Notes: generated from the sequence alone by a model not told the origin. DNA of 64,000 nucleotides from Tillandsia leiboldiana (GCA_029204045.2 CM055081.1:7641068-7705067), one strand, 5' to 3'. Positions 24,062-36,096 are shown, counted from the stretch's first letter. Numbers and translations are program-made.

Positions 24062-24290
24062 TATAATATTTTAGATAACTTTCCATACTTTAAAAATATT
24101 TTATTTCTTTTTATTTTTTATTTTAAATATATTTTTCGTATAATTTTTTATTGTTCAAAAATACTCTTATTGCTAATATGCGTTAAGTTACCTCAAATTA
24201 AATTTTTATCTAAATTAAAATAAATTAAAATATTTTTATTGTTCCTAATTTAAGGATAAATAAAAAAAAATCGATTACGACAAAAAAAAA
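22570..24290. repeat. Inverted-duplicate block, copy 1 (matches 55612-57612)
   Basis: This is the reverse complement of 55612-57612, apart from the Cassandra insertion there. A 77-codon frame is identical in both copies (22894-23127 minus, 56475-56708 plus), but it has no recognisable domain. Copy 1 holds an internal tandem duplication of about 300 bases (about 23567-23790 and 23870-24090), each ending in a (TAA)n run. The boundaries have no clear inverted repeats. Confidence 0.85.
23722..24066. repeat. Two (TAA)n microsatellites from a ~300-base tandem duplication
   Basis: ATAATAATA runs lie at about 23722-23762 and 24031-24058. Each is preceded by the same GCAAGTGAAATAGAGCGTG segment. Confidence 0.85.
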
Positions 24291-24389
24291 TATTTTATCT
24301 CTCTCAAGAATGTCGGGCCAATAAACACGATAGCCGTTATCACTGGGACTCATTTTATCTCTCTCTCTCTCTATATATATATATATAAT

Positions 24390-24534
24390 TGAATTTTTAT
24401 ATTTGTAAAAATAATAAGTTATTTGTGTTTGTGAATTTTTTATTTTTGGATGTAGAAATGTGTGGTTAGAATGATGATGAGCCAGAGTTTAGTGGATAGT
24501 TGGTGAAATAGTATAATCTAAGTGATAGAATTAT

Positions 24535-24535
<1 letters not shown>
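24390..24535. mobile_element. Small element bounded by (TA)n on both sides (Micron-like)
   Basis: A roughly 145-base non-coding segment contains ATGTGTGGTTAGAATGATGA and GGTGAAATAGTATAATCTAA. It is bordered by TA runs at 24373-24388 and 24536-24611. Related segments at other TA arrays are listed separately. Confidence 0.5.

Positions 24536-24611
<76 letters not shown>
24536..24611. repeat. (TA)n microsatellite
   Basis: About 38 uninterrupted TA units. Confidence 0.97.
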
Positions 24612-24613
<2 letters not shown>

Positions 24614-24639
24614 CTGGTGATGATATCCATTTCCATCCA

Positions 24640-25224
24640 CAGACTGAAGAAAGAAAATTAGACAAGCTAAATGTTGGAAAAGGAAGAAATATTCAATTAT
24701 CTGATCAAATTATGTGGAGGTGTAGAATGTAATATAATTTACGAGAATCTCACAGTTTTAAATGAATTCAATTATCTTATCAAATTATTTGGAGATATAG
24801 AATGTAATTTAACTTACGAGAATCTCACAGTTTTAAATGAATTACTCCTTCTTGGTTCGCATATTTCCTTCTTGGTTCAAATATGCGAGAAAAAAAATTA
24901 GAAACGCTAAATGTAATATAACTTACGAGAATCTCACAGTTTTAAATGAATTACTTCTTCTTGGTCCGCATATTTCCTTCTTGGTCCAAATATGCGAGAA
25001 AGAAAATTAATTGGCCCGCATATTTCCTTCTTGGTCCAAATATGCGAGAAAGAAAATTAGACATGCTAAATGTTGGAAAAGGAAGAAATATTTAATTATC
25101 TTATCAAATTATTTGGAGATATAGAATGTAATAGAACTTACGAGAATCTCGCAGTTTTAAATAAATTACTACGTGGCATATTTTCTTGGTCCAAATATGC
25201 CAGAAAGAAAATTAGACATGCTAA
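24640..25224. repeat. Tandem degenerate units of the promoter-like repeat
   Basis: Four or more partial units contain TACGAGAATCTCACAGTTTT and CTTCTTGGTCCAAATATGCG. The same words occur in the 35-36 kb tandem units and just upstream of family copy D (near 50030-50130). Confidence 0.75.
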
Positions 25225-25429
25225 GGACCCATTTGGATATTCTTAAAAATATAGTATAGTTACACTATACTATACCTGTAGAAATATTATTCCATAAAAC
25301 GTTTGACGCATAAAAAAAATAACATATTTTTTAAAGTATAGTTAAACTATACTCCAAAATATAAAGTAAAATAACAATCAACTTTAACCAAAGAAAAAAA
25401 ATTTCATCATTTCTTACCTCCCTCGTATC

Positions 25430-25885
25430 CAAGATATGACAAATTTTAAACTTTAAATTTAAAATTTAAAATTTTACATAAAATTTTAAATTTAAAAATA
25501 TAAATTTAGACATTTTGAATTTTAAAATTTAAAATTAGGATTTAAATTTTAATTTTAAAAAATTTAAATTACAAATTGTAAAATTTAAAATTTAAAATTT
25601 CAAATTTCAAATTTTAAAATCTAAATTTTAAATTTTAAATTTTATAATATTGATTTTATAATTTTAAACATTAAAATTTATTATTTTAAAATAATAAATT
25701 TTAATTTTTAAATTATAAATTTTAAATTTAAAATAATAATTTTTAATTTTTAATTTTTAATTTTTAAATTTTAAATTTTGATTTTTTTAAAAAAAAATTT
25801 CAAAATTTTGGTTTGAAATTTCAAGTTTTTAATTTTTAATTTTTAATTTTCAAATTTAATTTAAAATTTTAAATTTCAAGGGTTA
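25430..25885. repeat. Low-complexity AAATTT/TTTAAA tract
   Basis: Over 400 bases are built almost wholly from AAATTTTAAATTT-like words. Confidence 0.9.
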
Positions 25886-25894
25886 AGAATTTAC

Positions 25895-26350
25895 CCGGTG
25901 TGACATATCCCCTATACTAAGCTCTCCTCTAGGAGGTCAATAGGAGCCCTCTGTAAGGGCCCGGGGCCTTCTGGCTCGTCAAGTTCGGAAAGATACAAAA
26001 CTATCTCCGTATAACTAAATGTCCCGCAGCTCCTGCCGCCCGCCATCGGGCTCCGCGCTTCTAAAAAAGGCTCCAGATGAGCGAGCGATCGGGTTCGGGA
26101 TGCGACACAAGGGTACCAACCCTGTAGAAATCGGATCGTAGTTTTAAACGAAATCGAACTGTAATACACTATTGAGATAAGAAATGGATAAATCGAGCAG
26201 AAAAATTTGCTTAACACAAGCGACAAGTCGGACCTGTGCTTGTGCCCAATGGCAGCTTAAAACTCGAGATTTAAGCCACTTGGAAGAATCGGACGATATC
26301 TTTCTCGAAACAAACAAAAAGAAAAAGAAAGCAAGAGAAGTCAAAACTGA
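25895..26350. other. Moderate-GC insertion of unknown type
   Basis: This segment has a different base composition from the AT tract before it and begins near TGTGACATATCCCC. It could be a solo LTR, but the other end and a target duplication were not found. The frames here have no recognisable domain. Confidence 0.35.
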
Positions 26351-26498
26351 TTGAACCCTCCGCTATACTTGAATTGGATTTAAAAGAATTTGATGGAAGG
26401 ATTTCTTAATTCATTTTATCGTATAATGATGTCCGAAATCACCTATCTGTCAAACGTCATCATTCCATCCTTCCTAAAAGTATTTATTATTCTTTTTT

Positions 26499-27160
26499 TG
26501 TTGCCACGTGGTGTGTCCATATTGATCGGTTTTATTTTTGACTTAATCCATATAAGATGTGGATTAGGATTTATCTTTTTGTGTTAAGGATAAGATCGGA
26601 ATTTATCCTTATAGGTTAAGGATAAAGATAGGATTTATCCTTATGTGTTAAAGATAAGGATATGTTTCTTATAGGTTACGAAACATATCTTAACCCATAT
26701 TCTAACCATATTCTGTTTATCTCTACGTGAGAAAGAAGATATCCTAAAGGGTCCCAATAGTCTATAAATAGAACTCCTTCCCCTATACGGGAAATACATA
26801 GAACCTACGATACACAAGAAGAAAAAGAGATTTTCTTCTTCCTCATTCTCTCTTTACGTTTTCTCTGGGTTTCCACCTTCGTTCCCGGGGTTTTGGAATG
26901 TGGACAGAAAAGAGGACTCTGGTAGCCCTCTTCGCATCCGATCCGATTTGCGCATCCGATCTACAATCAGGAGATACGCGGAAGATAATTCTAAGATTTG
27001 CGCATCCGATCTACAATCAGAAGATACGTGGAAGATCAAGAATTATCAAGATAAGGACGATCCAAAGAAGGCTGGTAAAACAAGCTAGCCAATCCAATTC
27101 CGGTTCCTGGATACGTTGGCTATCCAGTTTGTAAGTTTCCGCTGCCCTTTAATTCCAACA
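26499..27160 (+). repeat. 5' LTR of the copia element
   Basis: The LTR is 662 bases with TG...CA ends and a TATA box (TATAAATA) at about 26763-26770. Its 3' part has two copies of a GCGCATCCGATCTACAA repeat. Confidence 0.92.
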
Positions 27161-27162
27161 AT

Positions 27163-27174
27163 TGGTATCGGAGC
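27163..27174 (+). promoter_or_regulatory. Primer-binding site of the copia element
   Basis: TGGTATCGGAGC lies two bases after the LTR and matches the tRNA-Met primer site with one change. Confidence 0.8.
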
Positions 27175-28459
27175 GTGTTTGCTTGTTTTCGCCTGAGATC
27201 ATGCATGTGTTTGCTTGATTAAAAAAAAAAAAAAAATTGTTTCATTGATCATATTTTTCGTAGATTAGTTCTACAATTTTTTTTTAGATTCTTTTTCTAT
27301 GTGAAATCGAATTAAAATAAATAAAAGATGAAGATAGGAAAACTAAATTAGTTTTAGTTTTTTATTCTTTTATGTTGATCACGAAATATATATATATATA
27401 TTTTTTACATATGTTGTAAATATTTTTACATTTGTTGTAAATAATTTTATTTTATTTTTTACATATGTTGTAAATTTTTTTATACATCAAAAAAAAAAAA
27501 AATGAAGGCCGAGATACCGGCTCCGCGCTTCGGGCGCAGGGGCCGGCCCGCAGCAAGCAGGCGCGGGCCCCCGCGCTTCGGGTGCAGGGGCCCGGCCAGC
27601 ATGGCCCGCGGGCGGGCTCAGGGCCCAGCCCGCAGCGCCCCTACAAGCGCAGGCCAGGCCCGGCCCGGCCCGCCTCCTCTGCGGGCGGGCGCCGGCCCAT
27701 CGCGCTGGGTACGCGTGGCTGGCCCGGCCTGAGTGGCTTCCTGTATTTTTTTATTTTTTTAAGAAAATAAATTTTTTATGCTCCTATGTGGTGCAATTTT
27801 TTCTCATGCCCCTATGTGGTGCGAAATATTTTTTTACCTGTGGGATTTAAATATGCATGTGTTGTATAACTTATATCTTGTGTAGATTTAAATGCTTGTG
27901 TAGCTTATTATTAATTGAATATTTTTTTTTGGTGCATATAAGTAATTGTGTTCTTTCGGTGTTTTTCCACAAAATTTAATTTTAGAAAAGTGGGTTCGGC
28001 GTGTGCAGCATTCTTTTAAAATATGGTTCCCTTTGATGTACATCTTTGTAGTGATGTAGTAGATTTTATTTCTGCAAATGTGATGTAATAATTAAGGTCA
28101 TGTAAGAGGAATGTGTTTTGCACACCATCGACGTTTTTCAAATTAAATTTTGACACAAGCACTTATTCTTTATTATCATTTTATCTGTGTGATATGAATT
28201 CTCTAAGATAAGTTCTTAAAATTTTTTTAAAAGATGTGTTCTTTTAAAATTGATGAGTTCCGATTTTTTTTTGAATAAGTTTCAAAATTAAATAAAAAAA
28301 AAATTAATAAGATTGAAATTTTTTGAACCGACACTGGGTGATGATTATGAGCCTAGCGAAATTTTCGATCCCGTTATGAAAGAGATATTTTTTCAATCTT
28401 GTTAAATTTTTTTTTGAAATATGTGCCTAATGTCCAAACCTGTTTTTGAATGTAGTGAA
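27175..28459 (+). other. Copia leader with an extreme GC-rich island
   Basis: An untranslated leader separates the primer site from gag. It is AT-rich except for about 27505-27735. That island is almost pure G/C with repeated GCGCTTCGGG and GGCCCGGCC-type words, including two related copies of GCGCTTCGGGYGCAGGGGCC. Reading frames there are compositional. Confidence 0.7.
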
Positions 28460-29300
28460 ATGGCTTCCACAAATGTTATAGCTGACCTCACGAGGGGTGA
28501 CAAGCTAAATGGAAAGAATTATGACATATGGCACAGAAAAATACAATACCTGTTTAATGAACAAGGAGTTCTTGAAACTCTTTCTGTCAAAAAGACCGTG
28601 CCTCTAGATAACTCTACTGCAGAACACAAGCATGAGCAGGATGTCTATGACAAATGGTTCAAGGAGGATCGTACGGCTAGGTATACTATGTTGTGTGCCA
28701 TGCAGGATGACCTCATTGGACATTTTGAGACATTTGAGACTGCCAAAGACATGTGAAAAAATCTGAAGATTACTTTTGGGCAAACTTCAGTTACGAGGCT
28801 GCGTGCCCTAAATCTAAAGTTTCAGCAGTACATTAAGGACCCGAAGCACTCAATGGTTGAGCACCTTCGTGTGATGAGCACCATGATTCGGGACCTTAAG
28901 GCTGCTGGAAATGAGCTCAACGATGAGCAACAGGTTCTCGCGGTGATTCGTTCACTGCCGGACCCTGAATGGTCCCAGATGAACCTCCCGATGACGCACA
29001 GTGAGGGCATTAAAACGTTTAATGACATATAACGTCATCTCGAGCTTGAGGCAGAACGTTTGGATGCGAACCGTTCCGTCGCTCTTGTTGCACGCTCTGA
29101 GGAGCGCGGTAGGATTGCACCCAAGCGCAAAAAGCGTTACAACAATGGAGCGCAGAAAAATAAAAATCAAATTCCTCATGTGGAGTTGGAAAGCGCGGCA
29201 GAGGCAAGCGCGCTGGCAGCAGAGATATTGCGAAGCTAAAATGCTATAACTGCAAGAAGAAGGGTCATTTCGCTCGGGATTGTTCCGAGCCGAAAAAGGT
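28460..29300 (+). pseudogene. Copia gag remnant
   Basis: It starts MASTNVIADLTRGDKLNG and includes YDIWHRKIQYLF, typical of copia gag. In-frame stops occur near 28754 and 29030, and the frame shifts before 29242. There a CCHC zinc knuckle is visible (CYNCKKKGHFARDC) in the frame used by protease. This ORF is broken and not translatable as one product. Confidence 0.85.
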
Positions 29301-29349
29301 AGCCCTACCACTCTCACACTGTTTTGTTTGCTCTTATGCTTTAGTAGCT

Positions 29350-30480
29350 AACTATCTTCCCGATTGGATCGTGGATACAGGAGCAAACAAGCACGTAGTG
29401 CGTGATCGAGCGGGATTTGTAGATTACCATCGAGTACCGACTGGCACACAATTTGTCACCCTTGGGAATGGCTCAATGGAGGAAGTTATTGGAGTTGGTT
29501 CGTACCGACTCAAGTTGCGTGGTGGCCGCACCTTACTTCGTCAAGATGTACTATATGCACCCGGTATAAGATGTAATCTATGTTCAGTTTTAGCTTTGCT
29601 ACATTTAGGCTATTCTTTTCATTTTGACAGAGACCGCCTTGACATTTCCTTTCATGGTACTTTATTTAGAAATGGTACATTAATAAATGGTTTCTTTAAG
29701 TTAGATTTGGAGGATGATTCGTTTGCTTTTGCTTCTTCTTCTTCTAATCTCTGTGATGAATCCGTTAAATGGCATGCCAGACTAGGCCATATAGGTCAAG
29801 AAATAATGAACAGACTGGCTTGAGTAGGCCTTTTGGGGTCTCTCGCCAAAGTTGACCTACCTGTGTGCGAGCCTTGTCTGGCTGGGAAGGCATGTAGAAA
29901 GCCTTTTGGTAAGGCTACTCATGCCTCTCATCCTTTGGAGCTGATCCACTCAGACATTTGTGGGCCAATGAATGTGAGGGTCCGGCATGGTGCGTGCTAT
30001 TTTCTCACATTCATTGATGATTATTCCCGTTATGGCTATGTGTATTTGCTTTCTCACCGTTCTGAAGCTTTAGATTGCTTCAAGCGCTTCGTAGCGGAGG
30101 CTGAGAATCAAATAGAAAGAAGTGTAAAAGTGCTTCGCACTGATCGAGGACGTGAGTACTTGTCTGATCAGTTCAAGACTTACTGTGAGCAAAAGGGCAT
30201 TATGAGACAGCTCACTATTCCAGGTACTCCGCAACAAAATGGTGTTGCAGAGCGAAGGAATCGAACTCTACTGGACATGGTTAGGTCTATGATGGCGCAT
30301 GATCATCTTCCCATAAGTTTTTGGGGAGATGCTCTTTTGACTGCTGCCTATATTCTTAATCGAGTCCCTAGTAAATCAGTGTCATCTACCCCATATGAGT
30401 TGTGGAGTGGTAGAAAGCCAAGTTTACACTACTTACGCCCTTGGGGTTCAGCTGGATATGTTCACAACCCCCTCACATAG
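29350..30480 (+). pseudogene. Copia protease and integrase segment
   Basis: The protease active site DTGA is at about 29372. The pre-integrase zinc motif (WHARLGH, then CEPCLAGK) follows but is interrupted by a TGA near 29821. The integrase core shows catalytic Asp at 29953 (HSDICGP), Asp at 30142 (RTDRGREY) and Glu at 30250 (NGVAERRNRT). The frame ends at a stop at 30478 and continues in another frame. Confidence 0.9.
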
Positions 30481-31661
30481 ATTCGAAAAACTCGGCCCTA
30501 AAGCAAGCAAGCATGTGTTCATCAGATACCCTGAAAATTCGAAGGGCTACGTGATGTGTGGTGAACACCCAGATGGTGGGATGACCGAGATTGAGTCTCG
30601 TAATGTGGAATTCCTAGAGAAGGAATTTCCAAACATTGGTGAAATGCGAAAAGACGTCGGATTGTATGAGTTACAAGACGACGCTATCCCATCTTCTGGT
30701 GAGGGTGATCGATCACTTCCCGAAGTCGCTGAAGGAAGTGGTAGCGATCCTACGGCTAGTGGGAGTGCTTCTACGAGTGGGAGCATACCCTTGGAAGCCG
30801 AGAGTTTAGGCCCTCAACTGCGTAGAAGTGAACGTGGAAACATTCCCCGTCGACGTTTTGAGATCGAAGGGAATATTTTCATGTGCACTCCGCTCGATGA
30901 TGATGAGCCTGCTTCTTATGTAGAAGCGCTACAATCACCAGCTTGTAATGAGTGGATGGCTGCTATGAGAGATGAGATGGATTCCATGAGCAAGAACCAA
31001 GTATGGGAGTTGGTTGACCTTCCACCTGAGCGCAAGTCTATTGAAAATAAATGGGTTTTAAAAATTAAGCGCAATGCGGATGGATCAATCGATAAATATA
31101 AGGCTCGGCTCGTGGCTAAGGGCTACAATCAAAAGGCAGGGGGTAGATTACAACGAGACATTTGCTCCCGTTGTGAGATTTGCCTCTATACGTGTGATTT
31201 TAGCCTTAGTGGCTCATCTAGATTTGGAATTGTTCCAAAGGGATGTCAAGACAGCTTTCCTCAATGGAGGATTAGCGGAGGAGATCTACATGGATCAACC
31301 TGAGGGTTTTATACTCGAAGGTCAAGAAGACAAAGTATGTCGTCTTAAAAGGTCCATTTATGGTCTCAAACAGTCATCGAGACAGTGGTACTTCAGGTTT
31401 CATGAAGCCATCATCTCTATCGGTATGTCCATGATAGAGGAAGACCACTGTGTATATGTCAAGAAGTCAGAGAAGGGAATTTTGTTTCTCTCTCTATACG
31501 TCGACGACATACTATTGGCTGGGAATGACATCGAGTTGATCAATACCACTAAGGAGTGGTTATCTTTCAATTTTGAGATGAAATATATGGGTGAGGCGAG
31601 ATATGTGCTTGGTGTGAAGGTCATCAGAGATCGCTCTAGGAGACTTCTTGGTCTGTCTTAA
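30470..31661 (+). pseudogene. Copia reverse transcriptase segment
   Basis: After a frame change near 30470 the linker and fingers region follows (MRDEMDSMSKNQVWELVDLP, KWVLKIKRNADG). A second frame change occurs near 31140. The RT core then shows FAPVVRFASIRVILALV, FQRDVKTAFLNG and the catalytic YVDD at 31497-31508. A TAA at 31659 stops the frame. Confidence 0.9.
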
Positions 31662-32469
31662 GAATCCTACATTAAAAGAGTTCTGGAGCGGTTTAGGATG
31701 CATCATAGTAAACCCGTTAATACTCTAGTGGAAAAGAATCACACTTTGAGTCTTGATCAGTGCCCTAAAACGGATAAAGAAAAAGAGCAAATGAGTAGGG
31801 TCCCTTATGCGAGTGCAATTGGCAGCTTGATGTACGCTATGATGTGTACTCGACCTGACATATGCTTCGCTGTTGGTTTGGTAAGTCGTTACGAGAGCAA
31901 CCCAGGACCTGCTCATTGGCAAGCGGTCAAGAGGATCCTTCGATACTTAAAAGGAACCAGTGATCTCGTTCTATGCTTCCAAGCTGGGGACTTGAGATTG
32001 AAAGGATATAGTGATGCTGATTGGGGCGGTGATAGAGATGAGCGCAGGTCCACTTCAGGCTGTGTTTATGCTTGGAGGTGGGGCAATTTCCTGGTGCAGT
32101 AAAAAGCAGAGTTGCATTGCCTTGTCTACCATGGAGGCGGAGTATGTTGCTTGTTCAACAGCCGTTCAGGAGGTTGTTTGGCTGAGGAAATTTCTCCAGC
32201 ACCTCGACATTGTGACTCGAGCTGATGAGCCTGTTGAGATGGTCTCTGACAGCATGGCTGCTTTGGAGTATGTGAAGGACCCCAAGTATCATGGCAGGAC
32301 CAATCACATTGACATCCGTTTTCACTACATTCGAGATATGATTAGGCTAGGCAAGGTCACTCTTAGACATATCTCCACCACTAGGATGGTGGCTGATCCG
32401 TTGAACAAGCCGATAGCTAGGGATATGTTCCTGACCCACGTTAGGAGTTTGGGTCTTCGTAGGTTATGA
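31662..32469 (+). pseudogene. Copia RNase H segment
   Basis: Residues such as YASAIGSLMYAMMCTRPDIC and YSDADWGGDRDERRSTSG mark the RT/RNase H part. A frame change near 32095 leads to CSKKQSCIALSTMEAEYVA. The coding remnant ends at the TGA after SLGLRRL. Confidence 0.9.
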
Positions 32470-33528
32470 TGTATGGACATTATTGAGACTTTTGTATCTT
32501 ACGCTTTTCTTAATGAAAATATGTTTTTCTTTTATGTACGATTGAGTAATTGATACTAGTAGGCACACATTACCATTAGTAACCAGGCTCGGGTCAGCCC
32601 ACTCACACGGGTGATTGCCCTGGCACCTAAGTGGTGAGCAGGAGGAGACTAAATAATCATATTAAACTTTAGTAGTTGTAATATGATTGCTTTGTTCATA
32701 TACGTTATGAATAATGTGTTGATACGATTTGAAAGTCGCCTTAATTAGTTTAAGATGAGACTCTTGGGAGTTGGATATGAGAATTCTTTTGTGAAATTCT
32801 ATATCGAGCCTGCATAACAGCCGAACCTAAATACTTGGGTTAGAGAGATGACCTGAGTTGTGTAGTGGTTAGATGCCTTAGTGGTGCCTAGACCAAGGTT
32901 CGCATGGCGTTTTAGAGCATGACACGACCCATTGGGTGGGTGCTCTGCCATGGCATACATATCATACTGTATGTGATTGTCGACCAGTTAGCAGAGTGAC
33001 ATACATTCTTCCCTCTATGTCACTGTGTGAGCACTAACCCCTTTTTTTTATGCCCTCGACTTAGAACTACATTATGAAGTAGAGGTCCGATGTAACTAAC
33101 TTAGCATGTATCTCAGGGTCATGAGAAAATACGATCTCGCGGAGCATGTCTAGTAAAGTGCTTGGACCAATATAGATTAATGTGAGGGGCTGAGGAAGAT
33201 GTTTCGATAGCACACCATGAAAGTCTTGTGACTCATTGTCCGGGCGGTTATCTCGGTTGTGTTACTTGAGATAATCATGAGTACAAGAGATGTTGTAGGG
33301 TCAAGCCCTGTGATTACAGGAGGGGAATTTGTGATACTTGATCCGGTGTGTGTTGAAACGTCTGGGGCATATACGTTGTTAGTCAGTGATGTGCTATGTT
33401 AGTTGGGTGGTGACTTAATATGGCACTCCTACATTGTGATTTTTTTTATCTGGTCGCACGCTCCATTACCCGTATGAGGAGTAGAATGTATATGAGAGAA
33501 AATTGGCAAATGTGGCCAAGTGGGAGAT
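32470..33528 (+). other. Copia 3' untranslated region and polypurine tract
   Basis: There is no coding potential. It ends with AAGTGGGAGAT directly before the 3' LTR. The length (about 1 kb) is unusual for copia but is continuous with element sequence. Confidence 0.7.
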
Positions 33529-34488
33529 TGTTGCCATGTGGTGTGTCCACATTGGCCGGTTCTATTTTTGACTTAATCTATATGAGATTTGGATTAGGAT
33601 TTATCCTTTTGTGTTAAGGATAAGATCGGAATTTATCCTTATAGGTTAAGGATAAAGATAGGATTTATCCTTATGTGTTAAAGATAAGGATATGTTTCTT
33701 ATAGGTTAAGAAACATATCTTAACCCATATCCTAACCATATTCTGTTTATCTCTACATGAGAAAGAGGATATCCTAAAGGATCCCAATAGTCTATAAATA
33801 GAACCCCTTCCCCTATACGGGGAATACATAGAACCTACGATACACAAGAAGAAAAAGAGATTTTCTTCTTCCTCATTCTCGTATAGGGAATACATAGAAC
33901 CTACGATACACAAGAAGAAAAAGAGATTTTCTTCTTCCTCATTCTCGTATAGGGAATACATAGAACCTACGATACACAAGAAGAAAAAGAGATTTTCTTC
34001 TCCTCATTCTCTCTTTACGTTTTTTCTGGGTTTCCACCTTTGTACGATACACAAGAAGAAAAAGAGATTTTCTTCTCCTCATTCTCTCTTTACGTTTTTT
34101 CTGGGTTTCCACCTTTGTTCCCGGGGTTTTGGAGTGTGGACAGAAAAGAGGACTCTGGTAGCCCTCTTCGCATCCGATCCGATTTGCGCATCCGATCTAC
34201 AACCAGGAGACAATCCGATTTGCGCATCCGATCTACAACCAGGAGATACGTGGAAGACAATCCGATTTGCGCATCCGATCTACAACCAGGAGATACGTGG
34301 AAGCCCTCTTCGCATCCGATCCGATTTGCGCATCCGATCTACAACCTGGAGATACGTGGAAGATTAAGAATTATCAAGATAAGGACGATCCAAAGAAGGC
34401 TGGTAAAATAAGCTAGCTGATCCAATTTCGGTTCCTGGATACGTTGGCTATCCAGTTTGTAAGTTTCCGTTGCCTTTTAATTCCAACA
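33529..34488 (+). repeat. 3' LTR of the copia element, expanded by internal tandem repeats
   Basis: It is about 300 bases longer than the 5' LTR. The growth comes from three to four copies of a ~63-base unit containing AACCTACGATACACAAGAAG (about 33830-34075) and four copies of a unit with GCGCATCCGATCTACAAC (about 34187-34350). The 5' LTR has single or double versions. Confidence 0.9.
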
Positions 34489-34989
34489 TTTTTATTTTAG
34501 ATTTGCTACTAATTTACTTAAAAAAGATATTTAAAAAAAATGCCGCTACTTTATAAATCACCTATCTATCAAACATCATCATTCCATCCTTCAAGTATTC
34601 ATTATTCCATTTTATTAAGAAGATCAAAGTCTACTTTCAACGCTTGTAGGAACCTTCGTAGGAAACCAACCTGCTCTGCTAGTGAAACGACCCCCCAACC
34701 GCACCCAAAGTAAATAAATCATCCTCCTACGCTCTCTTTCCGAAGAAGAAGCTCTGCTGCTTATGTGCCTATCTCTCTGAAATAAAGTTTGGAGTTACCC
34801 TCAAAAATCGACAAATTTTTAATATTTAATTTAAAATTATAAAAATTTTAATTTTAAAATATAAAATTAATATTTTTTTTATTTTTAAAAATTTTAAATT
34901 AAGAGAAATTTTATGAAATTATGTAATATATATCCAAACACTTTAAAATTTGAAATTATAAAATTTTTTAGAATTACAAAATTTTTTAT

Positions 34990-35274
34990 TTCATTTAGAC
35001 TAAAACCATAATTTATTAATTTAATAAAAAAATTTTACTATGTATCCAAACAGATCCTAAATATTGAAAAAAAAAATATATTCAATTATCTTATTAAAAT
35101 TATTTGGAGATATAGAATGTAATATAAGTTACGAGAATCTCACAGTTTCGAATAAATTACTCCTTCTTGGTCTGTATATCTTCCTCTTGGTCCAAATATG
35201 CGGCCAGAGGAGAAAGTAGGCTCCAAAAAAAAAAAAAAAAAAAACCCTCAACCACACCTTTTTTTCCTCCAAAT

Positions 35275-35343
<69 letters not shown>

Positions 35344-35649
35344 GGCTACTAATTGATTCTTGTTTATTTAGGCTAAAACCATAATTTATTAATTTAATAA
35401 AAAAAAAATTATTATGTATCCAAACAAGTCCTAAATATTGAAAAAAAAAAAAATTATTTAATTATCTTATTAAAATTATTTGGAGATATAAAATGTAATA
35501 TAAGTTACGAGAATCTCACAGTTTCGAATAAATTACTCCTTGGTCTGTATATCTTCTTCTTGGTCCAAATATGCGGCCAGAGGAGAAAGTAGGCTCCAAA
35601 AAAATAAATAAATAAATAACCCTCAAACACACCTTTTTTTCCTCCAAAT

Positions 35650-35724
<75 letters not shown>

Positions 35725-36034
35725 GGCTACTAATTGATTCTAGTTCATTTAGACTAAAACCATAATTTATTAATTTAATAAAAAAAATTTATTATGTATC
35801 CAAACAAGTTCTAAATATTGAAAAAAAAAAAAATATTTAATTATCTTATTAAAATTATTTGGAGATATAGAATGTAATATAAGTTACGAGAATCTCACAG
35901 TTTCGAATAAATTACTCCTTCTTGGTCGGCATATCCTCTTCTTGGTCCAAATATGCGGCCAGAGGAGACAGTAGGCTCCAAAAAAAAAAAAAAAAAAAAA
36001 ACCCTCAACCACATCTTTTTTTCCTCCAAATTAG

Positions 36035-36091
<57 letters not shown>
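34990..36091. repeat. Tandem triplicate of a ~375-base promoter-like unit, each ending in (TA)n
   Basis: Three units (about 34990-35345, 35360-35725, 35745-36091) each contain: the right end of the Tourist-like element (TATGTATCCAAACA), ATTATTTGGAGATATA, TACGAGAATCTCACAGTTTC, TTGGTCCAAATATGCGGCCA, a poly-A stretch, ACCCTCAACCACA, CCTCCAAATTAGTTTATATA and a long TA array. The second half resembles the sequence just upstream of family copies D and E. Confidence 0.85.

Positions 36092-36096
<5 letters not shown>

Larger units (their letters stand above)
24297..24900. repeat. Segmental repeat shared with 36866-37930
   Basis: It starts with CAAGAATGTCGGGCCA, continues through (TA)n and TTGTAAAAATAATAAGTTAT, and ends in GAAAGAAAATTAGACA plus the AGAATCTCACAGTTTTAAAT repeat. 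The related copy at 36.9-37.9 kb carries a LINE insertion that is absent here. Confidence 0.75.
26499..34488 (+). mobile_element. Ty1/copia LTR retrotransposon, decayed
   Basis: LTRs at 26499-27160 (662 bases) and 33529-34488 (960 bases) both begin TGTTGCCA and end CCAACA. The flanking TTTTT on both sides is a plausible 5-base target duplication. A tRNA-Met-like primer site follows the left LTR and AAGTGGGAGAT precedes the right LTR. The gag-protease-integrase-RT-RNase H order is that of copia. Stops and frame changes inactivate it. About 1 kb of untranslated sequence lies between RNase H and the 3' LTR. Confidence 0.93.
25225..35057. mobile_element. Tourist/PIF-Harbinger-like element containing a nested copia element
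   Basis: The left end GGACCCATTTGGATA (25225) matches the inverted right end (GGATCTGTTTGGATA on the other strand, ending at 35057). TAA target duplications lie at 25222-25224 and 35058-35060. The flanks join into the repeat word ATTAGACATGC-TAA-ATATTG, seen uninterrupted near 24660. Without the copia insertion it would be about 1.84 kb. The interior is AT-rich with no transposase frame, so it is non-autonomous. Confidence 0.65.

Noticed and set aside
27502..27770. Gly/Pro/Arg-rich frames in the copia leader
   Set aside because: These are read from a G/C island in an untranslated leader, with several overlapping frames of equal length.
30547..30786. Antisense frames within the copia pol region
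   Set aside because: The + strand carries the recognised integrase/RT motifs. The antisense frames have none.
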